A stretch of DNA of 64,000 nucleotides from Treponema sp. (GTDB taxonomy: Bacteria; Spirochaetota; Spirochaetia; Treponematales; Treponemataceae), in contig JAFSJW010000006.1 of NCBI GenBank assembly GCA_017449265.1, positions 49,558 to 113,557 on the forward strand, given 5' to 3'. Every line of letters starts with the position of its first letter. The stretch's first letter is position 1. Position numbers and translations under genes: made by a program. Positions 26,631-35,630 of this stretch are shown here, piece by piece. The notes beneath the pieces are model-generated. The model did not search any database. It was not told where the DNA came from and was given only the letters and a program-made list of their open reading frames with translations.

Positions 26631-27710
26631 CTACCAATTAAGAAGGTTTCGCAAATCCGCACCGGACTTTTTCCAATCAACATTCTCCTTTGTATTCAAA
26701 GAAGAAGTGATTTCGTTAACAGCCTGAATCATTGCCTGGCTCTGCTTCTGCTGGGTAAGATTCTGTCTGATGTAATCGTACACAGTAACCGTTGACTCTG
26801 GCTGAACTACATCAAGAAGACCGAGCATCTTTGCAGGATACTTCTGGCGAATCTGATAGAACTGGAAATCGTTCGGAGTTTCGTTCAATTCAGACACATA
26901 ATCGATTTTATAGTCAAAAAGCTCCATCAAGTCATTGATTCCGATTCCGAGCTGCTGTGCGTGCTGCGCAGTCTTTGCGATAAGAAGATCTCCGCCCTGA
27001 TAGCCGGCAGCCTGAGAAGACCCCTTCTTGAGCTTGTCGCAGTCAGTTTTTTTGTCTTTCAAATCGTTGAGCATTTTGTTTGCCTTTGTCTTTGCGCCAG
27101 CTTCATCCTTTCCTTTAGGAACGATGACAAGGAACAACTTGAGCATATCGTTCTGGCTGAAACTTGCCTTATTGACCTCGTAGAAATCTTTTATCTCCTT
27201 GTCGCTTGCGATTACTTTCTGAATCTCAGCCTGCTTCTGCTGCAAAACATACTGCTGCGCCAAAAGCTGGTTCTTGAGATACGCCTTGTAGCCAGCTGTG
27301 TTAAGACCAACCTGCTGCTTCATAAAATCATCGAGCGACTGACCAGTCTGCTTTTTAACGATATCAGCGAACTCCGCCTCCGTTACCTGCCTTCCAACCT
27401 GCTGGCTGAGGCTCTGCAGAAAATACTGATTAACCTGCGTGTCGGTAAGGGCAATTCCTGCTTTCTGCGCAGCCTGAACAACGAGCTTCTCGTCAACAAT
27501 CGCATTCAGAATCTCTTCCTTCTGCTCAGGAGTAAAGTTCTGTGTTCCAGTCTGCTTCTGATACATCTCCACCCTGTCTTTCAACTGCTTCAAGGTGATT
27601 GTCTCAGACTTATTTACTTTTACGACAACCAACGGTGTCAAGTCCGCCTGAGCGAACACACCCGCTATAAGAGCAAAGAATAATGCCGTTCCAAGTGCAA
27701 ATCGTTTCAT
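26631..27710 (-). CDS. SurA-like periplasmic chaperone/peptidyl-prolyl isomerase family protein
   Basis: The 359-residue protein has a signal peptide (MKRFALGTALFFALIAGVFA), then a SurA_N-like helical domain: EILNAIVDEKLVVQAAQKAGI and the pattern VNQYFLQSLSQQVGRQVTEA. The central part contains a parvulin-type-like segment (KEIKDFYEVNKASFSQNDMLK). It is Gln- and Lys-rich and probably escorts outer-membrane proteins to the BAM complex. I recall T. pallidum Tpn39b (TP1016) as the counterpart. AAGAGG precedes the ATG. Whether isomerase activity remains cannot be told from sequence alone. Confidence 0.8.
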   Translation of the reverse strand: MKRFALGTALFFALIAGVFAQADLTPLVVVKVNKSETITLKQLKDRVEMYQKQTGTQNFTPEQKEEILNAIVDEKLVVQAAQKAGIALTDTQVNQYFLQSLSQQVGRQVTEAEFADIVKKQTGQSLDDFMKQQVGLNTAGYKAYLKNQLLAQQYVLQQKQAEIQKVIASDKEIKDFYEVNKASFSQNDMLKLFLVIVPKGKDEAGAKTKANKMLNDLKDKKTDCDKLKKGSSQAAGYQGGDLLIAKTAQHAQQLGIGINDLMELFDYKIDYVSELNETPNDFQFYQIRQKYPAKMLGLLDVVQPESTVTVYDYIRQNLTQQKQSQAMIQAVNEITSSLNTKENVDWKKSGADLRNLLNW

Positions 27711-27830
27711 TTTTTTTAACCTCTTTTCTTTGTAAATTATCGGATTGTCGCTTGTAATGCAAGCACCAATACAGACAACTTAAAGAACATATTTTTATTT
27801 ATTTTGTTACAAATGTAAAATGCAGTGACC

Positions 27831-27852
27831 GAACGCCGCCAAATAAGCGTTC
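27831..27852 (-). terminator. Short hairpin after alaS
   Basis: GAACGC and GCGTTC pair around a 10-base loop just past the alaS stop on the minus strand. There is no T-run, so termination strength is doubtful. Confidence 0.3.
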
Positions 27853-27857
27853 AATAT

Positions 27858-29702
27858 CTACTGCGCCTCAAGCGGAAGACCGCCCGAAATAACAGCCCTG
27901 ATTCTACGAACACCCGCACTTGAGCTTTGTTCTTTCTGAATCTTGAACTCACCAATCTGTGCCGTGTGCTGAACATGAGGACCTCCGCAAACTTCCTTGC
28001 TGAACCAGTCGTTCTTCACATCCCGCCCGATTGTGTAAACCTTCACACTCTCGCCGTATTTATTCGAGAACAAAGCCCGTGCGCCCTCGGCTTTTGCCTC
28101 TTCAAGCGATTTGACCTCCATCGTGACAGGCAAATCGGCCTTAATCTGCTCGTTCACGATGTCCTCGACTTTCTGAATTTCTTCCTTAGTCATAGGTCTT
28201 TCAAAAGTAAAGTCGAACCTCATGCGCTCATTGTTGATGTTAGAACCTTTCTGAGCAACCTGGTTTCCAAGCACATTGACAAGCGCCTGCTGAAGAAGGT
28301 GCGTGGCCGTATGATATTTTGTCGTAATTTCGCTCTGTTCTGCAAGACCACCTTTGGCTTTTCCTGCATCAAGCGATTTTGACGCTTCCTGATGTTTTTT
28401 CTCGGCCTCTTTGAAGCCTTCAATATCAACAGTGAAGCCGTTCTCAGCCCCAAGCTCCTGCGTAAGCTCCACAGGAAAACCGAAAGTGTCATACAAGCGG
28501 AACGCGACTTTTCCAGAAATCTCTTTCTTGGGATTCTTCATAAGGTTCGGAAGAAGCTTCTGAAACTCATTCTCGCCTTTGCGCAATGTTTCGCGGAACT
28601 TAGATTCCTCGGCGGTAAGCTCCGATTTGATTTTTTCTGCATTAGACTCAAGCTCCGGATAAGCCACCTTGAAGTTCGCTATGACAACATCTGCTATCTC
28701 GGCAAGGAAAGCTTTCTCAATTCCAAGCTTCATTCCGTGGCGTACTGCGCGGCGGATAATGCGCCTAAGAACATAGCCCGCGCCCAGATTTGAAGGAGAA
28801 ACTCCGCGCTGGTCGCCAAGGATGAACACCGCCGCACGGCTGTGGTCAGCTATAATCCGAACGGACTTATCTTTTTCTTCGTCAGCTCCATATTTAAACT
28901 CGGTGGCAGCCCCTTCCGAAACAAGCTCTTCGATTTTTGCGATAATCGGCTGGAACACTTCCGTAAGATAGACGCTTTTCTTGCCTTGCAAAATACAGTT
29001 CGTGCGCTCCAATCCCATTCCAGTGTCAACATTTTTCTTTTCCAGCGGAACGAGCGTTTTTTCATCGATTCTGTTGTACTGCATGAAAACATTGTTCCAG
29101 ATTTCCATCCAGTTGTCCGAGTCCGTTCCCTTGTTTGAGCCTGCAGGAGGAAGCCCCTCGCCGACCCAGTAAAAAATCTCAGTGTCAGGCCCGCAAGGTC
29201 CTGTTGGTCCGGCAGCCCACCAGTTATCGCTTGCAGGAAGGTACGCGATTTTATCCTCGGGCATACCGTTCTCTTTCCAGTAACCGGCAGCCTCGTCATC
29301 GCGCGGGGCGTTCTCGTCTCCGGCAAAGACAGTAACCGATATTTTCTTAGGGTCAAGGGCAAGCCATTTTGGGCTTGTCAAAAATTCATAAGAAAAAGCG
29401 ATTGATTCTTTTTTGAAGTAGTCACCCAAAGACCAGTTTCCGAGCATCTCAAAGCAAGTAAGGTGACTTGGGTCTCCGACCTCCTCGATGTCTCCTGTTC
29501 GGATACATTTCTGGTAATCGGTAAGGCGTGTGCCTGAAGGATGCTTTTCTCCAAGAAGATATGGAACGAGCGGGTGCATTCCCGCCATTGTAAACAAAAC
29601 AGAGGGGTCATTTTCCGGAATAAGACTCTGACCGGAAATCTCAGCATGATTTTTTGATTTAAAGAACTCAATGTATTTTGAGCGTAATTCATTCGCTGTC
29701 AT
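27858..29702 (-). CDS. alaS: Alanyl-tRNA synthetase without C-Ala domain
   Basis: This enzyme charges tRNA-Ala. The class II catalytic part includes FTMAGMHPLVPYLLG, CIRTGDIEEVG and GAGYVLRRIIRRAVRHG. The editing domain has its zinc-site pairs HTATHLLQQ and CGGPHVQHTA. The protein ends about 20 residues later (AVISGGLPLEAQ). At 614 residues it lacks the C-terminal dimerisation/C-Ala domain present in the usual 870-residue enzymes, as I recall for other spirochaetes. A good promoter (29712-29740) places the transcript start about 3 bases before the ATG and there is no Shine-Dalgarno site, so the mRNA is probably leaderless. Confidence 0.95.
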   Translation of the reverse strand: MTANELRSKYIEFFKSKNHAEISGQSLIPENDPSVLFTMAGMHPLVPYLLGEKHPSGTRLTDYQKCIRTGDIEEVGDPSHLTCFEMLGNWSLGDYFKKESIAFSYEFLTSPKWLALDPKKISVTVFAGDENAPRDDEAAGYWKENGMPEDKIAYLPASDNWWAAGPTGPCGPDTEIFYWVGEGLPPAGSNKGTDSDNWMEIWNNVFMQYNRIDEKTLVPLEKKNVDTGMGLERTNCILQGKKSVYLTEVFQPIIAKIEELVSEGAATEFKYGADEEKDKSVRIIADHSRAAVFILGDQRGVSPSNLGAGYVLRRIIRRAVRHGMKLGIEKAFLAEIADVVIANFKVAYPELESNAEKIKSELTAEESKFRETLRKGENEFQKLLPNLMKNPKKEISGKVAFRLYDTFGFPVELTQELGAENGFTVDIEGFKEAEKKHQEASKSLDAGKAKGGLAEQSEITTKYHTATHLLQQALVNVLGNQVAQKGSNINNERMRFDFTFERPMTKEEIQKVEDIVNEQIKADLPVTMEVKSLEEAKAEGARALFSNKYGESVKVYTIGRDVKNDWFSKEVCGGPHVQHTAQIGEFKIQKEQSSSAGVRRIRAVISGGLPLEAQ

Positions 29703-29711
29703 AGTCTTAGA

Positions 29712-29740
29712 ATTGTATTAATTAGGGCAATTTTTTTCAA
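29712..29740 (-). promoter_or_regulatory. Promoter of alaS, predicted leaderless start
   Basis: On the minus strand TTGAAA (29740-29735), exactly 17 bp, then TACAAT (29717-29712). Start site near 29705, 3 bases before the ATG. Confidence 0.65.
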
Positions 29741-29776
29741 TATATTTAGGGAATTTGCAAATATTAGATGTGTTCT

Positions 29777-30775
29777 TTATACCCAACCGCCACCTGACTC
29801 AATGCTCTTTTGCATCAAAATCGCCATGAAAGAATCCTGGACAGCTTCTTCCAGCGGATACGGATTCGCGGCTTTCCCCTGCACATAGGAGTACATTTTC
29901 TGCATTAAGGAAGCAATTGCCATTTCATCATGGGAGAAATTTTTCTCCGTAAACTCCCGCACGCCCCAGGCTGTTTCAAAAGAAATCTCCCCTTCCCGCC
30001 CTTCATTTTTTTCGTCAAGATAATAAACTTTGCGTCCGATGATCTCGCCACGCACCCCCTGAATTTTCAGAGTATTCTTCCGAATTGGTGACCGATATTG
30101 CTCTGAGTCAAAATCGTAGAAGGCAACTTTTCCGTTTTTAAACTCGAATGTGGCAACAGTCCGTTTTTTGGACGCAATCCGCCCATCGGTAAAATGCTCG
30201 TAGCGGGTCAGCGTCTCCGTGGTTGGAAATTCGTAAGTCTTCGCCCGCACGGAAAATTTCATATCAGTCGGAATTTTCAAAAAAGCACGGATGAGGCTTG
30301 CAGCGTGATATTCGTGGGCAATGGAAATATTCAGTGCCGTCGCTTCTCCGATAAGCCCGTTTTCCAGCACAGAAAGAATCGCAGCATTTTCGGGGTAAAG
30401 ACGATATTGCTCAGCGACAATCAGGCGATTTCCTTTTTCTCCGAGATTTTTCAGCTTTTTGATTGTTTCAAAGCTGAGGGCAGCCGGAGTTTCCGCAAGG
30501 ACAAAAAACCCACGGTCAAGCCACTCAAGGGAAACATCTGTCATCGAAGATTTTGTAACAGCCACGACAACAAAATCAGGCTTTGCATCGACACAATCCT
30601 GAATCCGCGTCGTTGTGGGAATCCCCAAGTCTTTTGAAATTTTCTCTGCCTTTTCGGCACTTCGGCAGAGCATATAGAGAAGTTCAAATCTTTCTGGAAG
30701 GGCTTTTGCGATTCGCACATAAAACGAAGCGCGCCAGCCTGAGCCGATGATTACAAATCTTGCTTTTTCTTGCAT
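29777..30775 (-). CDS. Gfo/Idh/MocA-family NAD(P)-dependent oxidoreductase
   Basis: The 332-residue protein starts with a Rossmann fold (FVIIGSGWRASFYVRIAKAL), followed by AKPDFVVVAVTKSSM and FVLAETPAAL, where the family's EKP motif is replaced by ETP. Its Lys is therefore missing; QYRLYPEN further on fits the family. Members oxidise or reduce sugars, inositol or related hydroxyl compounds; the missing motif Lys raises the possibility of a divergent or non-redox role. It is 23 bp downstream of murD on the same strand, with only a weak ribosome site. Substrate unknown. Confidence 0.8.
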   Translation of the reverse strand: MQEKARFVIIGSGWRASFYVRIAKALPERFELLYMLCRSAEKAEKISKDLGIPTTTRIQDCVDAKPDFVVVAVTKSSMTDVSLEWLDRGFFVLAETPAALSFETIKKLKNLGEKGNRLIVAEQYRLYPENAAILSVLENGLIGEATALNISIAHEYHAASLIRAFLKIPTDMKFSVRAKTYEFPTTETLTRYEHFTDGRIASKKRTVATFEFKNGKVAFYDFDSEQYRSPIRKNTLKIQGVRGEIIGRKVYYLDEKNEGREGEISFETAWGVREFTEKNFSHDEMAIASLMQKMYSYVQGKAANPYPLEEAVQDSFMAILMQKSIESGGGWV

Positions 30776-30798
30776 TGCAAATTACCGCACAGAAATTT

Positions 30799-32331
30799 TT
30801 AGAAAATCGCCCTGACTTTTTCCTTGAACTGATTTCCGCGGTCAAATTCGTTTTTGAACATTCCAAAGCTGGTGGAACCAGGCGAGAACACAACCGCGCA
30901 TTTTTCGTCCGCCGCCGTCTTTGCGCACAAATCAGATTTGAGCTGCTCCAAAAGCTCGTCCAGATTCTTGAACACGCCGTTCGTTTCGATATGCCGTTCT
31001 GAAAAAAGCGGAAGAAGCTTGTCAGTCGCGCTCCCCTCCAGAAAATAGATTCCTCTTGGCTTAAAGGCGGACTCTTTTGCAATTGCGTCCGGAAACGGCG
31101 ACAAGTCCAGTCCCTTGTCCGTGCCGCCAGTCACAAGCGTAACAGGAAAACCAAAGCTCTGGGTAGCATGAGCCGCCGCCTCCGGGACAGTCGCCGCCGA
31201 ATCATTGTAGAACCGGACTTTTTCTCCGCACGGACTTTCCCACTCATGGAAAAATTCAAGACGATGCTCAATTCCGCTCCATGTTCCGAGAATTTTGACG
31301 ATTTTCTTTGCGTCCACGCCAAAAATTTTCAGAACAAGAGCCGCATTCAGAACATTTATCCTCATGTGATGCCCAGGGACGAGCAAATCCCCCAGAATCA
31401 TCTCTTCTTTGCCGCCAAACCTGCACATTCCTGCGTATTTCTTTTTTTTGTCGAACCAGACACCTTCAACGCCCTTTGGAAGCGGGCGGCGCGAGTACCG
31501 CAAGACTTTTGCCTTTGTCTCGCGCGCAAAAATGTTACCCCAGTTTTCAATCAAAGTTCCGCCGTCAGCCGCAGGGTCATCGTCAAAATCAAGAATAGCC
31601 CAGTCTTTTTTTGTCTGTCCCTCGTAAATGAGCTTTTTGTCGTTCACATAAGCAACCATCGAATGATAAAAATTCTGGTGGTCAGGAATAATTTTCGTTA
31701 TGACGGAGATTTTCGGTTTGAGAGCATTCCTTCCGCGCAAATCAGCAAGCTGCCACGACGAAAGCTCCAGAATCACTGGAGTTTTTTCATTCGTCTTTTC
31801 AATGAAAGTAAGCGGAGAAACCGTTATGTTTCCGCCAAGATACGCGTCAAACCCTGCTTCTTTAAGACCGTAGTAAATCGCGCTCACAGTGGAGCTTTTT
31901 CCCTTTGAGCCAGTCACCGCAATAATCGGGGCTTTTGAAAAATGCAGGAACAAAGAAATGTCCGTTTCAATAGCCTTGCTTGCCGCAAGAAATTTGTTTC
32001 CGTCGTACTTTATGCCAGGATTTTTTATAACACAGTCCGCATTCTCAAAATCTTCTATTTTATGCTCGCCAAGCCTGTACGAAAGCCTTGAAGTATCCAG
32101 CTCCGAGTCATTTGCCAGAGAATCAATCGTGGGACGCAAATCTTCCTCTGACTTCATGTCGGTAGCAAGCACATACGCCCCCGCTTTGAGCAGAAATCTT
32201 ACGGAAGCCTCTCCCCCGCCGTTCAATCCAAGTCCCATCACAACAACATGCTTGTCTTTTATATCGCTGATTTTGTCAAAAACGCACCCAGCCGGGTATG
32301 TGTGCGCAACAGGAACTTTTTCATCTGCCAT
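30799..32331 (-). CDS. murD: UDP-N-acetylmuramoylalanine--D-glutamate ligase
   Basis: MurD adds D-Glu to UDP-MurNAc-L-Ala in the cytoplasmic stage of peptidoglycan synthesis. The 510 residues contain an N-terminal Rossmann-like domain (KHVVVMGLGLNGGGEASVRF), the Mur-ligase P-loop AVTGSKGKSSTVSA and the central-domain block VITKIIPDHQNFYHSM. The hinge to the third domain follows (GHHMRINVLNAALVLKIFG), then WSGIEHRLEFFHE, FYNDSAATVPEAA and LVTGGTDKGLDLSPF. It is about 60 residues longer than E. coli MurD. Confidence 0.9.
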   Translation of the reverse strand: MADEKVPVAHTYPAGCVFDKISDIKDKHVVVMGLGLNGGGEASVRFLLKAGAYVLATDMKSEEDLRPTIDSLANDSELDTSRLSYRLGEHKIEDFENADCVIKNPGIKYDGNKFLAASKAIETDISLFLHFSKAPIIAVTGSKGKSSTVSAIYYGLKEAGFDAYLGGNITVSPLTFIEKTNEKTPVILELSSWQLADLRGRNALKPKISVITKIIPDHQNFYHSMVAYVNDKKLIYEGQTKKDWAILDFDDDPAADGGTLIENWGNIFARETKAKVLRYSRRPLPKGVEGVWFDKKKKYAGMCRFGGKEEMILGDLLVPGHHMRINVLNAALVLKIFGVDAKKIVKILGTWSGIEHRLEFFHEWESPCGEKVRFYNDSAATVPEAAAHATQSFGFPVTLVTGGTDKGLDLSPFPDAIAKESAFKPRGIYFLEGSATDKLLPLFSERHIETNGVFKNLDELLEQLKSDLCAKTAADEKCAVVFSPGSTSFGMFKNEFDRGNQFKEKVRAIF

Positions 32332-32371
32332 TATGTGCCTCCGGGTCTAACCTTCCTTTTTCAGAGATTCG

Positions 32372-33187
32372 CTAAAAGCCTTTGTAAATGTCACAGCCAG
32401 AGAACGAATACAAAATATCGAACCCCTCGAATCCGTATTTTTCTTCCGCTATTACGACGGCAAGCCTGTTCTCGAACGGATTTTTTATAAATCCGCAGAC
32501 AAAAGCGTTCTCAAGCACAGCATCTTTTTTTGCCCTCAGAACTTTTTTCTTTCCCGCTTCGTTAGAAGCAATGCACGAATAATCAATAATCCTGAGAAAA
32601 TCATACTGAAGCTTTCCTGTGTCTGAAACCGAAACGGAAACAGTTATCTCCCTATCCTTATCATTGTAAGGGAATTTTTCGTATTTGCAAGGAGATTTTT
32701 TTATTCCATGTTTTTCAAGCGCACTGTCGATAGCAGAGCCGTTTTTTTTCAGAAAGTGCATGAACGCGCCTTCCGCCCCCTCCTCGCCCTGTCCGTCGAT
32801 TTTTTCCAGAATGTCGTCGCTAACCAAATCCTGCACGAAAAAAATGACCTGCTCCGCGCCAACGCCCTCAAGCTGCCTGCTTTCGATGAACGCGATTTTC
32901 CCGTCAGCAGAGAATCCTATAAGATGCAATTTTGAAAAATCGTGGATAATATCGTTCTTGAATTTGTCCGAGATGAACTCGGACGGATTGATTTTAGCCT
33001 CATCGAAATTGACTTCGCCGATTCGTGCCGCTGCCAGCCGGGGTGTTTTCTGAATTTCGGTCTTTTCTGTTTGCTTTGCCAGCTCTGGCTGGGGAGGCGT
33101 TTCTTGCTCAGATTTTTTCTCTTTGCAAGAAAATGTCAGAATCAGAGCAGGAATAAAAATCAAAAGTAGCAGAACTGATTTTTTCAT
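32372..33187 (-). CDS. Lipoprotein of unknown function
   Basis: The 271-residue product begins MKKSVLLLLIFIPALILTFSCKEKK, a clear lipoprotein signal with Cys at about residue 21. A Glu/Pro/Gln-rich linker and a globular part with DFSKLHLIGFSADGKIAFIE and TVSVSVSDTGKLQYDFLRI follow. I recognise no domain. The start is set at 33187, where the ATG overlaps the TGA of rlmB by four bases (ATGA); the longer open frame upstream lies wholly inside rlmB. The overlap implies coupled translation with the methyltransferase. Confidence 0.75.
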   Translation of the reverse strand: MKKSVLLLLIFIPALILTFSCKEKKSEQETPPQPELAKQTEKTEIQKTPRLAAARIGEVNFDEAKINPSEFISDKFKNDIIHDFSKLHLIGFSADGKIAFIESRQLEGVGAEQVIFFVQDLVSDDILEKIDGQGEEGAEGAFMHFLKKNGSAIDSALEKHGIKKSPCKYEKFPYNDKDREITVSVSVSDTGKLQYDFLRIIDYSCIASNEAGKKKVLRAKKDAVLENAFVCGFIKNPFENRLAVVIAEEKYGFEGFDILYSFSGCDIYKGF

Positions 33188-33972
33188 TTTGCCGAAAGTT
33201 CCTGCCTGTACCGCTCGTACAAAAGAACGCCAGTCGCAACGCTCACATTCAGGCTGTCGATTTTTCCGCAAGTCGGAATCGAAACGATTGAATCGCACTG
33301 CTCGGAAAGCAGCTTTGAGATTCCGCTCCCCTCGCTGCCCATGATAATCGCCGTTTTCTTCGGAAAGGAAATGTCCTGAACGCTAGTTCCGCCAGCGTCC
33401 GCGCCGTAAATCCAAAATCCCGCATCCTTGAGCTTTTGCGCCGCGCGGACAAGGTTCGTCACCACACTCACCGGAACATAAGACGATGCCCCCGCGCTCG
33501 CCCGCGCAACGACTTCGTTCTCAGAAAAGTCGCTCGCGCTCCGTCGGGACGGAAGCACGGCAAGGCTTACCCCGAACTGGTCGCATGAGCGCAAGATTGC
33601 ACCCACATTGTGCGGGTCCGTGATTGAGTCCAGTATGACTACGGTAGCTTTTTCATCGGACAGCTTCTGCTGGTTTATCCAGCCGTCGAATTCAACTTCA
33701 TTCTTTGGCTGCACCGCCCCCACGCCCTCAACCGAAAGAACAATTCCCCTGTGGTCGCGGGCACCATCGGGCAGCTGCTGAACAAGCCCGTCCAAAAAAG
33801 CATCGTCCGTCTTTGCCGCGCTTATATTCGCTTTTTTTGCGGCCTCAAGGATTTTTTTCACCCTCGGACCAATCTTTGAGTAATGAATCGTAAGCCCTGT
33901 GGCGGAGTCGTTGTCAGCTGCCGCGCGAACTTTTTCTTCTATAGCATGAAATCCTGTTATTATTTGCATCAT
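33184..33972 (-). CDS. rlmB: 23S rRNA (guanosine-2'-O-)-methyltransferase RlmB-type (TrmH/SPOUT)
   Basis: The 262-residue protein opens with IITGFHAIEEKVRA, the substrate-binding N-domain typical of RlmB/TrmH group 3. It has the three SPOUT motifs: SITDPHNVGAILRSCDQFGV, AIIMGSEGSGISKLL and SLNVSVATGVLLYERYR, which form the SAM-binding knot. It probably methylates 23S rRNA; a tRNA target cannot be ruled out. There is no Shine-Dalgarno site. An extended -10 (TGCTATAAT, 33989-33981 on the minus strand) lies so close that the transcript should start about 2 bases before the ATG. Confidence 0.88.
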   Translation of the reverse strand: MMQIITGFHAIEEKVRAAADNDSATGLTIHYSKIGPRVKKILEAAKKANISAAKTDDAFLDGLVQQLPDGARDHRGIVLSVEGVGAVQPKNEVEFDGWINQQKLSDEKATVVILDSITDPHNVGAILRSCDQFGVSLAVLPSRRSASDFSENEVVARASAGASSYVPVSVVTNLVRAAQKLKDAGFWIYGADAGGTSVQDISFPKKTAIIMGSEGSGISKLLSEQCDSIVSIPTCGKIDSLNVSVATGVLLYERYRQELSAK

Positions 33973-33980
33973 AACTAAAG

Positions 33981-33989
33981 ATTATAGCA
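33981..33989 (-). promoter_or_regulatory. Extended -10 promoter of rlmB, predicted leaderless
   Basis: TGCTATAAT on the minus strand, with start site near 33974. No good -35 box, as is usual for extended -10 promoters; that position falls in the L28 terminator. Confidence 0.55.
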
Positions 33990-33990
33990 T

Positions 33991-34019
33991 AAAAAAACCG
34001 GCCTTTGCAGGTCGGTTTT
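33991..34019 (-). terminator. Intrinsic terminator after rpmB
   Basis: On the minus strand AAAACCGACC and GGCCGGTTTT pair around six bases, with a run of seven T after the stem. It ends the L28 transcript just before the rlmB promoter. Confidence 0.8.
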
Positions 34020-34042
34020 CATCATTTCGTAAATCAGAATAA

Positions 34043-34081
34043 TAGACCTGTCCGGAAAACTGAAGTTTCCGAACAGCTCTA
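34043..34081. repeat. 39-bp palindromic element, copy F
   Basis: It begins TAGACCTGTCCGGAAAAC and ends GTTTCCGAACAGCTCTA around the loop TGAA. It lies five bases after the L28 stop, ahead of a normal terminator. Confidence 0.85.
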
Positions 34082-34086
34082 ATGAC

Positions 34087-34335
34087 TTAGTTAGCAGCTG
34101 CTTTAGCACCTGCATTTGCTGGAACAACAGTGATTTTCTTTGTGAAAATACCTGTTTTGTCTGCTGTGCGCAAGCATCTTGTGCAAACATTATAAGTCTT
34201 TGTTGTTCCGAAATCATCCTGAACCTTGATTTTGAGAAGATTTGGTCTCCAGATACGGCGTGTATGGTTGTAAGCCTTACTGATTTTATTGCCTGTCTGT
34301 GAGCCTTTTCCGCAGCAATCGCAAATTCTTGACAT
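34087..34335 (-). CDS. rpmB: 50S ribosomal protein L28
   Basis: An 82-residue L28. The N-terminus RICDCCGKGSQTGNKISKA and the pair VCTRCLRTADKTG give four Cys, so this is the zinc-binding version. The middle (RRIWRPNLLKIKV) is typical. AGGAAGG precedes the ATG. It is a single-gene unit with its own strong promoter (34379-34408), a palindromic element and an intrinsic terminator. Confidence 0.96.
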   Translation of the reverse strand: MSRICDCCGKGSQTGNKISKAYNHTRRIWRPNLLKIKVQDDFGTTKTYNVCTRCLRTADKTGIFTKKITVVPANAGAKAAAN

Positions 34336-34378
34336 TTTATTTACCTTCCTACATTTGAATGAAACATTGAGTTCCGTG

Positions 34379-34408
34379 ATTATAGAATTTATTATCCGCC
34401 TGTGTCAA
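34379..34408 (-). promoter_or_regulatory. Strong sigma-70-type promoter of rpmB
   Basis: TTGACA (34408-34403), 18 bp, TATAAT (34384-34379) on the minus strand. Both boxes match the consensus fully. Leader of about 37 bases with a good ribosome site. Confidence 0.8.
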
Positions 34409-34478
34409 GGCAAAATAAACTGCTTGTAGCAAATACATCAAATATAATAAAAAAAATCTATCATCGGAACAAGATTTT

Positions 34479-34493
34479 TGATATAATCAAAAT
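34479..34493 (+). promoter_or_regulatory. Extended -10 promoter of the MinD-like gene, predicted leaderless
   Basis: TGATATAAT spans 34479-34487. Seven bases later is the A of the start codon, so transcription should begin on the ATG itself. No ribosome site is present. Confidence 0.6.
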
Positions 34494-35618
34494 ATGCAAA
34501 TCATACCTATCGCAAGCGGAAAAGGCGGAGTCGGAAAAAGCCTTTTGTCCGCAAATTTAGCAATCGCGCTTGGAAAAGCAGGAAAAAAAGTTGTGCTTGC
34601 CGACCTCGATTTGGGAGCATCAAATCTTCATCTTGTAATCGGACAGGCTTCTCCAAAGACTGGAATCGGAACGTTTCTTGCAGGTGAACATAAATTCGAA
34701 GATATAATAGAAGAAACTGACTACGAGAATGTGCGCTTCATCGCCGGGGATTCAGAAATTCCGGGGCTTTCCGCGCTAAAAATATTCCAGAAAAATTCTT
34801 TAATAAAAAAATTCCAGTCGCTTGACGCCGACTACCTCATAATCGATTTGGGCGCAGGAACTCACCTTACGATTCTTGACTTGTTCCTGTTGTCTCCGCA
34901 GGGAATCGTCGTTACGGCTCCAACTGTAACTGCCACCCTCAACGGCTACCTGTTCCTCAAAAACGCAGTGTTCCGCCTTATGGCAGCCACTTTCAAGAAA
35001 GGAACAAAAGCCGCCGAGTACCTTGACAAGCTCAAGAACGACGCAATGAGCCTCCAGCGGCTCTATATCCCAAAGCTCATAGAGCAGATTGACACCGTGG
35101 ACCCAGAGAACGCGCGTCTTTTCCGCGAACGAATCTCCCAGTTCCACCCGCGCCTTATCGTCAATATGATTGACGAGCCTAAAGACGCAGACAAAGCCCA
35201 GAAAATCCGCCGCTCATGCCAGCAGTACCTGGGGCTTGAAGTTGACTCGCTCGGCGTAATGTACCGCGACTCAATGCAAGACAGGGCTTTGGCTTCAAGG
35301 CTCCCGGTCACGGTGTACAAGCCGGGTGCAGTTCTTTCGCAAGCAGTGTTCAGAATTGCGGAAAAAATCATTCAGAGCGAAACGCTCCAGTTCGACGCTG
35401 ACTCCAACAACTTTGAGGTTGCGGCGGAGGAAGCCAACGATGACTTCTCGGCAAAGATGAGCTATGTTGAGGATTTGCTCGGTGCAGGCGCGCTTACCCA
35501 GAACGAGCTTGTGGAGCTTATAAAAACGCTCCAGTTCGAGAACAATGAGCTAAGGAAGGAGAATACGCTCCTGAAATCAAAAATCGTGAAGGCCGCAGAA
35601 AGCGGGTACAAATTCTAA
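34494..35618 (+). CDS. MinD/ParA-family ATPase
   Basis: The 374-residue protein has the deviant Walker A motif ASGKGGVGKSLLSANLA with its two Lys residues, VVLADLDLGASNLH and a Walker B region DYLIIDLGAGTHLTI. These belong to the MinD/FlhG group, which forms ATP-dependent dimers and positions division, flagellar or chromosomal machinery. The C-terminal 70 residues form an acidic and then coiled segment (LVELIKTLQFENNELRKENT) not found in plain MinD. It is followed by lgt after 12 bp. No partner (MinE, FlhF, ParB) is encoded nearby, so the cargo is unknown. Confidence 0.85.
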   Translation: MQIIPIASGKGGVGKSLLSANLAIALGKAGKKVVLADLDLGASNLHLVIGQASPKTGIGTFLAGEHKFEDIIEETDYENVRFIAGDSEIPGLSALKIFQKNSLIKKFQSLDADYLIIDLGAGTHLTILDLFLLSPQGIVVTAPTVTATLNGYLFLKNAVFRLMAATFKKGTKAAEYLDKLKNDAMSLQRLYIPKLIEQIDTVDPENARLFRERISQFHPRLIVNMIDEPKDADKAQKIRRSCQQYLGLEVDSLGVMYRDSMQDRALASRLPVTVYKPGAVLSQAVFRIAEKIIQSETLQFDADSNNFEVAAEEANDDFSAKMSYVEDLLGAGALTQNELVELIKTLQFENNELRKENTLLKSKIVKAAESGYKF

Positions 35619-35630
35619 CGGGAAAAAACG

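Noticed and set aside
32372..33298. Longer start for the lipoprotein at 33298
   Set aside because: The extra 37 residues lie inside rlmB in another frame; the signal peptide begins at 33187, where the ATG overlaps the rlmB stop.
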